From NCBI GenBank assembly GCA_032127875.1, contig JAQBHI010000046.1:1-64000 (forward strand): a stretch of DNA of 64,000 nucleotides, read 5' to 3'. The stretch's first letter is position 1. Every line of letters starts with the position of its first letter. Position numbers and translations under genes: made by a program. This DNA is from CADEEV01 sp032127875 (lineage in GTDB: Bacteria > Acidobacteriota > Vicinamibacteria > Fen-336). The notes beneath the pieces were generated by a model. That model saw only the letters and a list, made by a program, of their open reading frames with translations. It ran no database searches and was not told the origin of the DNA. This document shows positions 41,277 to 49,487 of this stretch, piece by piece.

Positions 41277-42115
41277 GGCGGCGCCGGCATCCGGTCCGGG
41301 TGGAGTCGCGCCGCCAGCCACACGCAGCCGTCGGCCGTGTACTGGCTGAGCGCCACGAGCAGCTTGTTCGGCATGACCACGATGCGCCCCTCGCGCACCG
41401 CGCGCACGTCCTTGAGCAGCGGGTGCTCCGTGAGCGCCTCGACCGAGCCAGGATAGCGCGCGACCAGGATCACGTCGGGATCGGACATGAAGGCACGCTC
41501 GGCTCCCGGCGGCGCGATTCCTCTCACGCCAAGCTCGCGCCCCACGCTCAACCCGCCAGCGGCTTCGATCAGCGCGCCGATGCTCGTGTCGGCGCCGGCC
41601 GTCATCCCGCCGGACCAATACAACACGCGCGGCCGCCGCGCGCCGTGCAGGCGACGCGCGAGCGTGGCGAGCTTCTCGTCGTAGCTGTCGACCAGACGCT
41701 GCGCCCGCGCCGGCTCGCCGACGGCCCGGCCGAGATCGAGGATCGCAAGGCGCACGCCGGAGAGCGAGGCCAGGCCCTGCATCCGGTGCCAGCGCAAGCC
41801 CGACCGCTCCAGTAGCCTCAGAAAATCGGCGTCGGTGTACTCCGAGACGACCACCAGTTCGGGCGTGAGCGCGACCAGCTTCTCCATGTCGGTCTTCTGA
41901 AAGCGGAAGGCTCCCGGCGCGACGCGACCGACCACGTTCGAGGTGTCGGGATCATCGGCCCAGCGCGTGACGCCCACCAGCCGCTCGGGCGGCAGGATCT
42001 CGGCGAGCACCTCGTCCGCGGAAAGATTGATCGAGGCGACGCGCTGCGCGGCGGCGTCGGCGACAAGCCCCGTTGCCGCCGCGAGCGACGCGACGGCGAG
42101 CCACAGCCGTTTCAT
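41273..42115 (-). CDS. btuF: Periplasmic cobalamin-binding protein (BtuF-like)
   Basis: A 280-residue protein with a signal peptide (LVADAAAQ, residue 24). The two-lobed binding fold is typical of the helical-backbone class: VASINLSADEVLAEILPPERLVGVTRWADD, LVALTPELVVVSEYTDADFL, RPRVLYWSGG, and RIVVMPNKLL at the end. It starts at ATG 42115, overlapping the upstream gene as ATGA. It delivers substrate to the BtuC/BtuD importer encoded by the next genes. Confidence 0.9.
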   Translation of the reverse strand: MKRLWLAVASLAAATGLVADAAAQRVASINLSADEVLAEILPPERLVGVTRWADDPDTSNVVGRVAPGAFRFQKTDMEKLVALTPELVVVSEYTDADFLRLLERSGLRWHRMQGLASLSGVRLAILDLGRAVGEPARAQRLVDSYDEKLATLARRLHGARRPRVLYWSGGMTAGADTSIGALIEAAGGLSVGRELGVRGIAPPGAERAFMSDPDVILVARYPGSVEALTEHPLLKDVRAVREGRIVVMPNKLLVALSQYTADGCVWLAARLHPDRMPAPP

Positions 42116-42783
42116 GCCGCGGCCGGCGCCGGCAGCAGATCGGCGAACACGAAGCCGTCACGCGTGACGACGTCGCCAGTGCGGATCGCGAGCGGCTCGC
42201 GGAACATCGGGCCCTTCCACGCGAAGCTGTGGAACTCGCCGTTCTCGCCGCAGGGATCCACGCCGGCGGGCAGGTCGTCGAGCAAGGCGTGGTCGAACTC
42301 CCGGCCGGCGAAGGACTCGGGCAGCACTCGCGGGTCGATGCAGGTGAGACGCGCCCCGAGGCCGCTCGCGAGCATCTCTTCCGCGAGCGCCCGCGTGGGT
42401 CGGCCCCAGAGCGGGAAGAGCGGCTCGACACCGGTGTCCTTCAGGCGCGCCTCGCGGTAGCGGCGAACGTCCTCAAGAAATAGATCCCCAAAGGCCATCG
42501 CCTCGATGCCCTGCGCGCGCGCCGTCATGAGCACCTGGGCCATGGCGGCTTGGTAGCTTTCGTTGGGGCACGGGTAGGGGATCCGCACCAGCGTCAGCGG
42601 CAAGCCGGTGGCCGCAGCCTGGGCCTCGAGCAGCGAACGGCGCACGGCGTGCATCGCCACGCGGTCGTGGGTCTCGTTGAGGGTGGTCACGAGGCCCACG
42701 ACCTCCACGTCCTGCCGCTGGCGCAAAACGTGGAGGGCGAAGGCGCTGTCCTTGCCGCTGCTCCAGGCGAGGAGCGTCTTCAC
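42112..42783 (-). CDS. PP-loop ATPase of the diphthine-ammonia ligase/COG2102 family
   Basis: A 223-residue protein beginning with the PP-loop KTLLAWSSGKDSAFAL. The family stretches LVTTLNETHDRVAMHAVRR, MAFGDLFLEDVRRYREARL, WGRPTRALAEEMLASGLGA and CGENGEFHSFAW follow. Eukaryotic relatives amidate diphthine, which bacteria lack. Bacterial members are known to occur in B12-regulated operons with unknown function, as here. GTG 42783 overlaps the receptor stop by GTGA. A role in cobalamin handling or modification is inferred from context. Confidence 0.85.
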   Translation of the reverse strand: MKTLLAWSSGKDSAFALHVLRQRQDVEVVGLVTTLNETHDRVAMHAVRRSLLEAQAAATGLPLTLVRIPYPCPNESYQAAMAQVLMTARAQGIEAMAFGDLFLEDVRRYREARLKDTGVEPLFPLWGRPTRALAEEMLASGLGARLTCIDPRVLPESFAGREFDHALLDDLPAGVDPCGENGEFHSFAWKGPMFREPLAIRTGDVVTRDGFVFADLLPAPAAA

Positions 42784-44969
42784 TGCTCGCGGTGGAAGCG
42801 CAGGCCGGCGCGCACGGCGCGGCCCAGGGAGGGGTACCCCAGCGCTTCCATGTAGCTTTCGTCGAACAGGTTCTCGCTGACAGCGTAGGCCTCGAAGCCA
42901 TGGCCGAGGCTGACCCGCAGGCGGGCGTCGAAGCGCGTGTAGCCGGTGTTTTCGAGCAGGCCGATCCCGGCAAAGTCGCTGTCGGCGCGCTTGCCGACCA
43001 GCAACAGCGTCGCGCCGAGGCTCGCGCGTCCACGCCGGCCCTGGACTGAGAGCGAGCCCTGGTGCTTCGGTCGCCGCAGCAGCGACTTGCCCGCGGCATA
43101 GACGGGGTCGAAGGCATTGCCGCTCGTCACGATCCTGCCGTCGAGGTACGTGTATTGCCCGGAGAGGGAAAGCTCGCGGATCGGCGCGACCTCGACCAGC
43201 GTCTCGACGCCCCTGGCCCTGGTCTCGCCCAGGTTCACGTAGCTGCCCTGGAAGCTGTCGAAGTCCACGATCTGATACGCGATCTGATCGTCGTAGCGAT
43301 GATCGAAGCAGGTGGCTTCGACGCGCGCCCGGCCGCTCGCCAGTCGCTGCTCGAAGCCGAAGTCGAGGCTGCGGCTGCGCTCCGGCTGGAGGTCTGGATT
43401 GCCCTGCGCAAAGAACGAGACTCCGTAGGACTGGGAGAAGTCGGGCTCCTTGATGCCCTTGCCGGTGCTTGCGCGCAGCGTCGTCGCATCTCGGCCGCCG
43501 CGCAGCTGCACCGCGAGGGCGGCGCGCGGCACGGCCTCCCAACCGAAGTTGTCGTTGTGCTCCAGCCGCCCGCCGAGTGTCAGATGGGCGCGGGCCCCGA
43601 GCACGAAGCGGCCCTGGAGGTAGCCGCCGGCATTCGTGCGTGTGGGCGAGAGCAGTGGCTCGGCGCGTGAGCCGATGCTGCCGGTCTCGTGCTCGAGATC
43701 GAGCCCCGCCGTCACGAGGTGGCTGCTACCGGCCTGGATCTCCGCCAGGTATCCCGCCGAGAGCCGGTCCGTGTCGTTTTGATAGCCGAGGGCGTCGACG
43801 AAGTCGAACAACGCAAAAGCGGCGAGCTGGTCCTCGAACTCCGGCACGAAGGAGCCGGAATCGACCGGGTCGCGCGAGAGCTGGTGGCTTCTCGCGAAGC
43901 CGAAGCGCAGCTGGTGCGTCGAAGCGCCGCGTGCCTGGCGCAGGCTCACGCCCGTCACGAGGTCCCTGCGATCGAACGAGCCCTCGAGATCCGCAGGGCC
44001 GAAGGTCGTCTGTCCGGGCGTGCCCAGGCTCGAGTCTTCGGCGCGGATCACGAGCCGCGCGTTCGTGCGCTCGCCGAGTTCGAGTCCGAGCGAGGCGGCG
44101 ACCGCCGTTTCCCGAAAAGCGTTGTTCGGAACCTGGTTGTCTGTGTCGAGCCGCAGCAGGCCCGCGTTCCAGTCGAGGTTTCGGGAGCGGCCCGAGGTGC
44201 CCGCCTGGAAGCGGGTCGACGCGAAGCTGCCGGCCTCGGCCTCGCCGCGGAAGCCCGGCCGCTCGCCCGGTTGCGCCCGACCGGTCACGAGCTCGATGAC
44301 ACCGGCCAGCGCATCGGTTCCGTACAGGCTGCTCGCGGCGCCGCGCACCACCTCGACGCGCTCGAGCTCGAAGGGCAGGGCGCTGCCGAAGTCGAAGCTG
44401 CCGCCGGGCTGGTTGACCGGGATGCCGTCGACGAGGATACGCGCGAAGCGCGACTCACCGCCGCGCACGAACAGCGAGCCTTGGGAACCGATTCCACCCG
44501 TACGCGCGGTGGCCAGCCCCGGGAGGCCCTGCAAGAGATCGAGGAGCGCGGGCGCTTGTCGTTCGGCAATCTGTTCGCGATCGAGCGCGCTCGTCGCCAT
44601 ACCCAGCGTCGAGGCGGCCGCTTCGCCGCGCGTGGCGGAAACGAGCACGTGCTCGCGCAGCCTGGCGGGCGCCAGGACCAGGCTGAGCGTCGTTTCGCCG
44701 TCGGCAATCGTCACGCGCGGTTGGGGCATGAGCACGAAACCGGGCGTGGAAAGCGCGATGACGTAGTCGCCCGAGACCAGTTCCGCCACACGGAAGCGGC
44801 CTTCGGGGCCGGTGACGACGCTACGCTCGCCGGCAGGCCCGGTGAGGACGAGAAGCAGCTGCTGCAAGGCGTTGCCATTCGTGGTCCGCACGTCGCCGCT
44901 GAGCGAACCCGCTAGAGCAGCTGATGACGACAGCAATACGACAAAGGTCGAGAGCAATGGGCGGGACAT
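42780..44969 (-). CDS. btuB: TonB-dependent outer-membrane cobalamin receptor (BtuB-like)
   Basis: A 729-residue receptor. A signal peptide (ALAGS) is followed by an N-terminal carboxypeptidase-regulatory-like domain (residues 22-100), a plug (LLDLLQGLPGLATARTGGIG, SLFVRGGESRFARILVDG, VRGAASSLYGTDALAGVIEL) and a 22-strand-type barrel ending in LRFHREQ. The extra N-terminal regulatory domain is seen in many TonB receptors outside the enterobacteria. Expression is predicted to be under the adenosylcobalamin riboswitch at 45008-45203. It is the first gene of the B12 uptake operon. Confidence 0.92.
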   Translation of the reverse strand: MSRPLLSTFVVLLSSSAALAGSLSGDVRTTNGNALQQLLLVLTGPAGERSVVTGPEGRFRVAELVSGDYVIALSTPGFVLMPQPRVTIADGETTLSLVLAPARLREHVLVSATRGEAAASTLGMATSALDREQIAERQAPALLDLLQGLPGLATARTGGIGSQGSLFVRGGESRFARILVDGIPVNQPGGSFDFGSALPFELERVEVVRGAASSLYGTDALAGVIELVTGRAQPGERPGFRGEAEAGSFASTRFQAGTSGRSRNLDWNAGLLRLDTDNQVPNNAFRETAVAASLGLELGERTNARLVIRAEDSSLGTPGQTTFGPADLEGSFDRRDLVTGVSLRQARGASTHQLRFGFARSHQLSRDPVDSGSFVPEFEDQLAAFALFDFVDALGYQNDTDRLSAGYLAEIQAGSSHLVTAGLDLEHETGSIGSRAEPLLSPTRTNAGGYLQGRFVLGARAHLTLGGRLEHNDNFGWEAVPRAALAVQLRGGRDATTLRASTGKGIKEPDFSQSYGVSFFAQGNPDLQPERSRSLDFGFEQRLASGRARVEATCFDHRYDDQIAYQIVDFDSFQGSYVNLGETRARGVETLVEVAPIRELSLSGQYTYLDGRIVTSGNAFDPVYAAGKSLLRRPKHQGSLSVQGRRGRASLGATLLLVGKRADSDFAGIGLLENTGYTRFDARLRVSLGHGFEAYAVSENLFDESYMEALGYPSLGRAVRAGLRFHREQ

Positions 44970-45007
44970 CAGGCGAGTCTCCCTTCCGCGAGAAAACTCG
45001 AAGACCA

Positions 45008-45203
45008 GTCGTGACAGGGCAGGTTTCCTGGCTCCCGGGTCCTCGCCTCGTCTCCAAGCCTTCCCCGGGCCTTCTCCATGGCCCGAGTGGCGGCGCTCTA
45101 CGGCGCCTTACAGGAGATGGGCTCGCCGGCTACAGTGGCGCGACCGCGCAGGTTTTCGACCTGCTTCCCTTTTACCCCCCACTTGGGGGCACCCTGACGT
45201 CTG
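45008..45203 (-). ncRNA. Adenosylcobalamin riboswitch
   Basis: On the minus strand the leader has GGTAAAAGGGAAGCAGGT, then CCTGCGCGGTCGCGCCACTG (the conserved core preceding GTAGCC). It ends with the B12 box AGCCAGGAAACCTGCC at about 45018-45036. Order and spacing match the cobalamin riboswitch class. A closing helix can form between GTCAGGG-type sequence at the 5' end and CCCTG near 45015. It lies between a TTGACA/TAGACT promoter and the btuB start codon, with 38 nt between the riboswitch end and the ATG, so control is probably by translation or early termination. Confidence 0.92.
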
Positions 45204-45207
45204 CGGG

Positions 45208-45237
45208 AGTCTAGGGGGAAGGCGAGCGCGCTGTCAA
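45208..45237 (-). promoter_or_regulatory. Sigma-70 promoter of the cobalamin operon
   Basis: On the minus strand TTGACA (45232-45237) and TAGACT (45208-45213) are separated by 18 nt. The start of transcription would fall near 45200, at the 5' edge of the riboswitch. Confidence 0.75.
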
Positions 45238-45243
45238 CGCGGC

Positions 45244-45249
45244 TAGAAT
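45244..45249 (+). promoter_or_regulatory. -10-like TAGAAT before the M14 gene
   Basis: TAGAAT lies 6 nt before ATG 45256, too close for a normal leader, so the transcript would be nearly leaderless. The same hexamer recurs at 48071, 61453 and 62284. Confidence 0.3.
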
Positions 45250-45255
45250 CCCCGG

Positions 45256-48054
45256 ATGCTCCCAGCTTTCGCTTGCCTGCTCGCGCTCGCGCTCCCCGAC
45301 GCTGCCCTGACCGCCGCGGCTCCCGACACGCCGGAGCCTGGCACCAGCGAAGCGATTCGCGCCGCCACCAGCGAGCCACGCTTCCTCTCGCCGTGGGTGG
45401 CCTCGCTGCCCGATTCCGCAACGGTCCCCTCGCCGTCGGACTACCTCGGTCGGATTGCGGGAGCAGCGGGGGAGCTTGCCAACACGGCGCAGGCCCATGG
45501 CTACTATCGCAAGCTGGCCGAGGCCTCGCCGCGGGCCCGACTCATCACGCTGGGCAAGACCGAGCGGGGCCGCGAGATCCTGATGCTGGCGCTCGCCGAC
45601 GAGGACGGCATCCGCAACCTCGATCAGCTCAAGGCCGCCACCGCGGCGCTCGCCGATCCGCGCCGGACCACGCCGGAAGAAGCCGAACGGATCGTGGCAC
45701 GCTCGCGTCCGACGTACTACCTGAACGCGAGCCTGCATGCGGACGAGACGGGCAGCACCGAGGCGATGCTGGAGCTGGCGTACCGGCTGATCGTCTCGGA
45801 GGATCCCCGGATCCGGTCGATCCGGAAGAACGTGCTCGTGCTCATCAACCCCGTTTCCAATCCCGACGGCCGCGACCGAGTCACGGAGTGGTTCTATCGC
45901 TTCCTCAAGGGCAAGACCGACTACGACACTCTCCCGCGCCAGTCGCCGCCCTACTGGTCCGACTACGCCTTCGTCGACATCAATCGCGACGCCCATCAGC
46001 TCGTCCACGCCTCGGTGCGGGCCGTGGAGCGGATGTTTCTCGAATACCACCCGATCGTGATCCACGACCTCCACGAGGCGATCGCACTGCTGCTCACCTG
46101 GAACGGCACCGGGCCGTGGAGCCCCAACATCGACGCCATCACGACAAGCGAGATGCTGGAGCTCAGCTTCCACGAGGTACAGACGCTCACGGCGCTCGGC
46201 ATGCCCGGGGTTTCCACCTGGAAGTTCGGCGAGGGCTTTGGCCAGCACTACCTCGATGGGATCGCGAACAACCACAACGCACTCGGCCGTGGTTACGAGA
46301 CGTGGGGCAACAGCACTGCCGAGACGGTGCGCCGCGTTCTGGGCCCAGGCAGCACAACCCGCGAGTGGTGGCGGCCGTTGCCCGCGCCCCGCGAGTTCAT
46401 CTGGAGCGCCCGCGACAACGTCAACTACACGCAGACCGCGGTCCTCGCCGCCCTCGACTACACGGCGCGCCACGCTCAGGACCTGCTCCTCAACTTCTAC
46501 CGCAAGGGCTTCAATTCGTGGCAAAGGGGCGTCAACGGCACGCCGCGCGCGTTCGTGATCCCCGATGACCAGGGCGATCGGCTGCGCGTCGCCCAACTCG
46601 CGTCGCGGCTCCAGGATCAAGGCATCGAGGTCGGCCGCGCCACAGCCCCGCTGCGGCTCGAGGACGGAACTTTTCCGGCCGGTAGTTACGTCGTGCGGCT
46701 CGACCAGCCCTATCGCAACTATGCCGTCGACCTGCTGCTGCCGCAGCGCTACCCGATCGAGTCGGGAATCGAGCCCTACGACGACATCTCCTGGTCTTTG
46801 CCCGCGCACTACCATCTCGAGGCCACGCCGGTGTCCGATCCCGCCGCGCAGGACGCTGCGCTCTCGCCGCTGCTGCGTGAAGCGCCGAAGCCCGCGGGCC
46901 GGGTCACCGGCGAAGGTCCGGTCTTCTTGCTGAAGGACACCGGCCAGGAGTCGCTGCTCGCGGCTCGCTACCGGCTCGCGGCATTCGAGCTCGCGATCGC
47001 CGAGAAGCCGTTCCGTGTTGGCGCGGTCGAGTATCCCGCCGGATCCTGGATCCTGTCCGCGCAGGCCGGCCTCGCGGAAGCCGTCCGGGCTTCAGCCGAG
47101 GCGCTCAGTCTCGACTTCGCGGGCGTCGCGGTCGCGCCGGAAGTGGCGCGCCGCGAGGCTCCTGCGCCACGCATCGGGCTCTGGGTGCCGTGGGCCGACA
47201 CCGACTCGATCGGCTGGATCCGCTACTCGCTCGATCAGCGCCAGGTGCCTTACAGCTATGTGCGCGACGAGGACGTTCGCTCCGGCGTCTTCCGCGCGAA
47301 GACCGACGTGCTGCTGTACGGTCACGTCGACCTGGAGCTGGCGGAGCAGATCCAGGGTCTGCCCAAGGCGTGGGGGCCGATGCCGTACAAGAAGACGCCG
47401 CAGACGCCGAGCCACGGCTTTCCAGCGGAGAGCGACGACATAACCGGAGGCATCGGCTGGGAGGGTGTCGGCCAATTGCAGCGCTTCGTGGAGGACGGAG
47501 GGCTGCTCGTGACGCTCGGCAGCGGCAGCAGCCTGGTGCTCGAGGGTGGGATAGTTCGCGGTGTGCGGCGCAGCGCCGGCGGCGTGCCGCGCAGCACGGA
47601 TGGTGGCGGAGCCGCGTCCGCGGCCCTGGCGGCGAACGCGGCCACGCGGACGCCAGGCGTGCACCTGCGCGTGCACTTCACCCAGCCCGACCATCCGCTG
47701 GCCTACGGTTATGCTGCGAGCACCTGGGTGTTCCGGCAGAATTTTCCGCTCTACGACGTGCCCTTGCGCTGGCTGCGCATGGCCTATTGCACCTCATGCC
47801 TGGATGGGCCTGAAGACCGCCGCGGCATCGTGATGGAGTGGGGCGATGGCGCGCGGCCGTTCGTCGTGAGCGGCGGGGCCTGGGGCGAAGCAGGGCTGAT
47901 CGGCCGCCCGGCGATCCTCGACATGCCCGTCGGCCACGGCCGGGCCATCGCGTTCAATTTCAACCCGCTGCACCGCGACCTGAACCGCGGCGACCAACGC
48001 CTGGTCTGGAACGCGCTGCTCAACTGGAAGGCCATCCTGGCGCGGCCACAGTAG
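45256..48054 (+). CDS. M14-family zinc carboxypeptidase-like secreted protein
   Basis: A 932-residue exported protein. A signal peptide of about 22 residues leads to an M14 domain (about 60-420) with GKTERGREILML, the zinc-binding NASLHADETGSTE, VLINPVSNPDGRDR and HDLHEA. The rest, about 500 residues, includes a glutamine-amidotransferase-like segment (GRLDQP-type strands; GGLLVTLGSGSSLVLEGG and the end GRAIAFNFNPLHRDLNRGDQ). This matches the large M14-like proteins seen in Acidobacteria and Bacteroidota, whose substrates are unknown. Zinc ligands appear intact. Start ATG 45256. Confidence 0.88.
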   Translation: MLPAFACLLALALPDAALTAAAPDTPEPGTSEAIRAATSEPRFLSPWVASLPDSATVPSPSDYLGRIAGAAGELANTAQAHGYYRKLAEASPRARLITLGKTERGREILMLALADEDGIRNLDQLKAATAALADPRRTTPEEAERIVARSRPTYYLNASLHADETGSTEAMLELAYRLIVSEDPRIRSIRKNVLVLINPVSNPDGRDRVTEWFYRFLKGKTDYDTLPRQSPPYWSDYAFVDINRDAHQLVHASVRAVERMFLEYHPIVIHDLHEAIALLLTWNGTGPWSPNIDAITTSEMLELSFHEVQTLTALGMPGVSTWKFGEGFGQHYLDGIANNHNALGRGYETWGNSTAETVRRVLGPGSTTREWWRPLPAPREFIWSARDNVNYTQTAVLAALDYTARHAQDLLLNFYRKGFNSWQRGVNGTPRAFVIPDDQGDRLRVAQLASRLQDQGIEVGRATAPLRLEDGTFPAGSYVVRLDQPYRNYAVDLLLPQRYPIESGIEPYDDISWSLPAHYHLEATPVSDPAAQDAALSPLLREAPKPAGRVTGEGPVFLLKDTGQESLLAARYRLAAFELAIAEKPFRVGAVEYPAGSWILSAQAGLAEAVRASAEALSLDFAGVAVAPEVARREAPAPRIGLWVPWADTDSIGWIRYSLDQRQVPYSYVRDEDVRSGVFRAKTDVLLYGHVDLELAEQIQGLPKAWGPMPYKKTPQTPSHGFPAESDDITGGIGWEGVGQLQRFVEDGGLLVTLGSGSSLVLEGGIVRGVRRSAGGVPRSTDGGGAASAALAANAATRTPGVHLRVHFTQPDHPLAYGYAASTWVFRQNFPLYDVPLRWLRMAYCTSCLDGPEDRRGIVMEWGDGARPFVVSGGAWGEAGLIGRPAILDMPVGHGRAIAFNFNPLHRDLNRGDQRLVWNALLNWKAILARPQ

Positions 48055-48070
48055 CGGCCTGCCAAGCGAC

Positions 48071-48076
48071 TAGAAT
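48071..48076 (+). promoter_or_regulatory. -10-like TAGAAT before the hemE gene pair
   Basis: TAGAAT sits 12 nt before ATG 48089. It is one of four identical hexamers just upstream of first genes; no -35 is visible. Confidence 0.3.
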
Positions 48077-48088
48077 GGCGGCGCCATC

Positions 48089-48460
48089 ATGGCCGAGACT
48101 CCGCCCGTCGTTCGACTCACGCAGCGGATCGACCCGGCGCAGCTGCGCCGCCTCGTGAGCGCCTATTTCGAGGATATGAACGAAATGAACCGCGCCGCGA
48201 AGCTCCTGCTGCCCACGGACCGCGAACGCCTTCGGCGCTGCTATGAACGAATCCTCGCCCTGACGGACCTCACGGTCGAAGTGAATGCGTCGCGCTCGCT
48301 GCGTCGCGAACTGCTACGCTGGCGGGATCTCGTGGCCGAGCGCTACATTGCCACTGAGCCCGATGCCGCGGCTCATGCCGCGAACTTCCGAGCCCTGCTG
48401 TCACTGCACCCGGAGGCCTGGCGGCAGCTCCCGTATGTCACGCTGGGAGCGCTCGCTTGA
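48089..48460 (+). CDS. Small helical protein upstream of hemE, hypothetical
   Basis: A 123-residue soluble protein, mostly helical and Arg/Leu-rich (AAKLLLPTDRERLRRCYERIL, SLRRELLRWRDLVAERYIA). There is no signal or membrane segment. It starts at ATG 48089 and its TGA overlaps the hemE TTG start, so it is co-translated with hemE. I do not recognise a family; a link to heme synthesis is suggested only by coupling. Confidence 0.75.
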   Translation: MAETPPVVRLTQRIDPAQLRRLVSAYFEDMNEMNRAAKLLLPTDRERLRRCYERILALTDLTVEVNASRSLRRELLRWRDLVAERYIATEPDAAAHAANFRALLSLHPEAWRQLPYVTLGALA

Positions 48461-49476
48461 ACGACCGCTTCCTGCGTGCCTGCCGGCGCGAGAGTGTCGA
48501 CAAGACGCCGGTCTGGTTCATGCGCCAGGCGGGACGCTACATGCCCGAGTACCGGGCGCTGCGCCAGAAGCACTCGCTACTCACGCTGTGTCGCACCCCC
48601 GAGCTCGCGGTCGAGGTCACGCTACAGCCGATCCGCGCGCTCGGCGTGGACGCGGCAATCCTGTTCAGCGACCTCCTGCTGCCGCTGGCACCGATGGGCA
48701 TCTCGTTCGACTTCGTCGTGGGCGAGGGCCCGGCCATCGAGACGCCGGTGCGCTCGCGGGCGGACGTCGAGGCGCTGCGCCGCTTCGAGCCCCGCGAGGC
48801 TCTCGGCATGGTGCTCGAGGCCATTCGCCTGCTGCGCCGCGAGCTTCAGGTTCCCCTGATCGGCTTCGCCGGCGCCCCCTTCACGCTCGCCTCGTATGCC
48901 ATCGAGGGAGGTCACTCCTCGAGTTTCGCCCTCACCAAGGGAATGATGTACGGCGATCCGGCGACGTGGCATCGCTTCGCGGCCCTGCTGGCCGAGATCG
49001 TTGGCGACTACCTGCGCGCACAGGTCGAGGCCGGGGCCCAGGCCTTGCAGATCTTCGACTCGTGGATCGGCGCGCTCGACGAAGCCGACTATCGCGAGTT
49101 CGTGTTCCCGCACGTGCGCGCGATCTTCGCCGGCCTTGAGGACCTCGACGTCCCGCTCATCCACTTCGGCACCGGCACCGGCCACCTGCTGGCGGTGCAG
49201 CGCGAGGCCGGAGGCAGCGTGATGGGCATCGACTGGCGCACGCCGCTCGATGAGGGTTGGTCGCGCGCGGGCGATGGTGTCGCCGTTCAGGGCAACCTCG
49301 ACCCCACGCTCCTGTTCGCGCCGCAGCCACTGCTGTTGTCGCGCGTCGATGACGTGCTACGCCGCGCCGCCGGCCGGCCTGGTCACGTCTTCAACCTCGG
49401 CCACGGCATCCTGCCAGGCACTCCGGTCGAGAACGTCAAGGCCGTGGTCGATCACGTACACGGCGCGGCGAACTAA
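48457..49476 (+). CDS. hemE: Uroporphyrinogen decarboxylase
   Basis: A 339-residue HemE. The signature TPVWFMRQAGRYMPEYRALR is at the N-terminus, followed by DAAILFSDLLLPLAPMG, GFAGAPFTLASYAIEGG, FDSWIGALDEADYREFVFPH and a conserved C-terminal FNLGHGILPGTPVENV. It converts uroporphyrinogen III to coproporphyrinogen III. The start is a TTG at 48457 overlapping the previous stop (TTGA). It forms a cluster with the oxidase gene 11 nt downstream. Confidence 0.95.
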   Translation: MNDRFLRACRRESVDKTPVWFMRQAGRYMPEYRALRQKHSLLTLCRTPELAVEVTLQPIRALGVDAAILFSDLLLPLAPMGISFDFVVGEGPAIETPVRSRADVEALRRFEPREALGMVLEAIRLLRRELQVPLIGFAGAPFTLASYAIEGGHSSSFALTKGMMYGDPATWHRFAALLAEIVGDYLRAQVEAGAQALQIFDSWIGALDEADYREFVFPHVRAIFAGLEDLDVPLIHFGTGTGHLLAVQREAGGSVMGIDWRTPLDEGWSRAGDGVAVQGNLDPTLLFAPQPLLLSRVDDVLRRAAGRPGHVFNLGHGILPGTPVENVKAVVDHVHGAAN

Positions 49477-49487
49477 CGGGCCTCACG

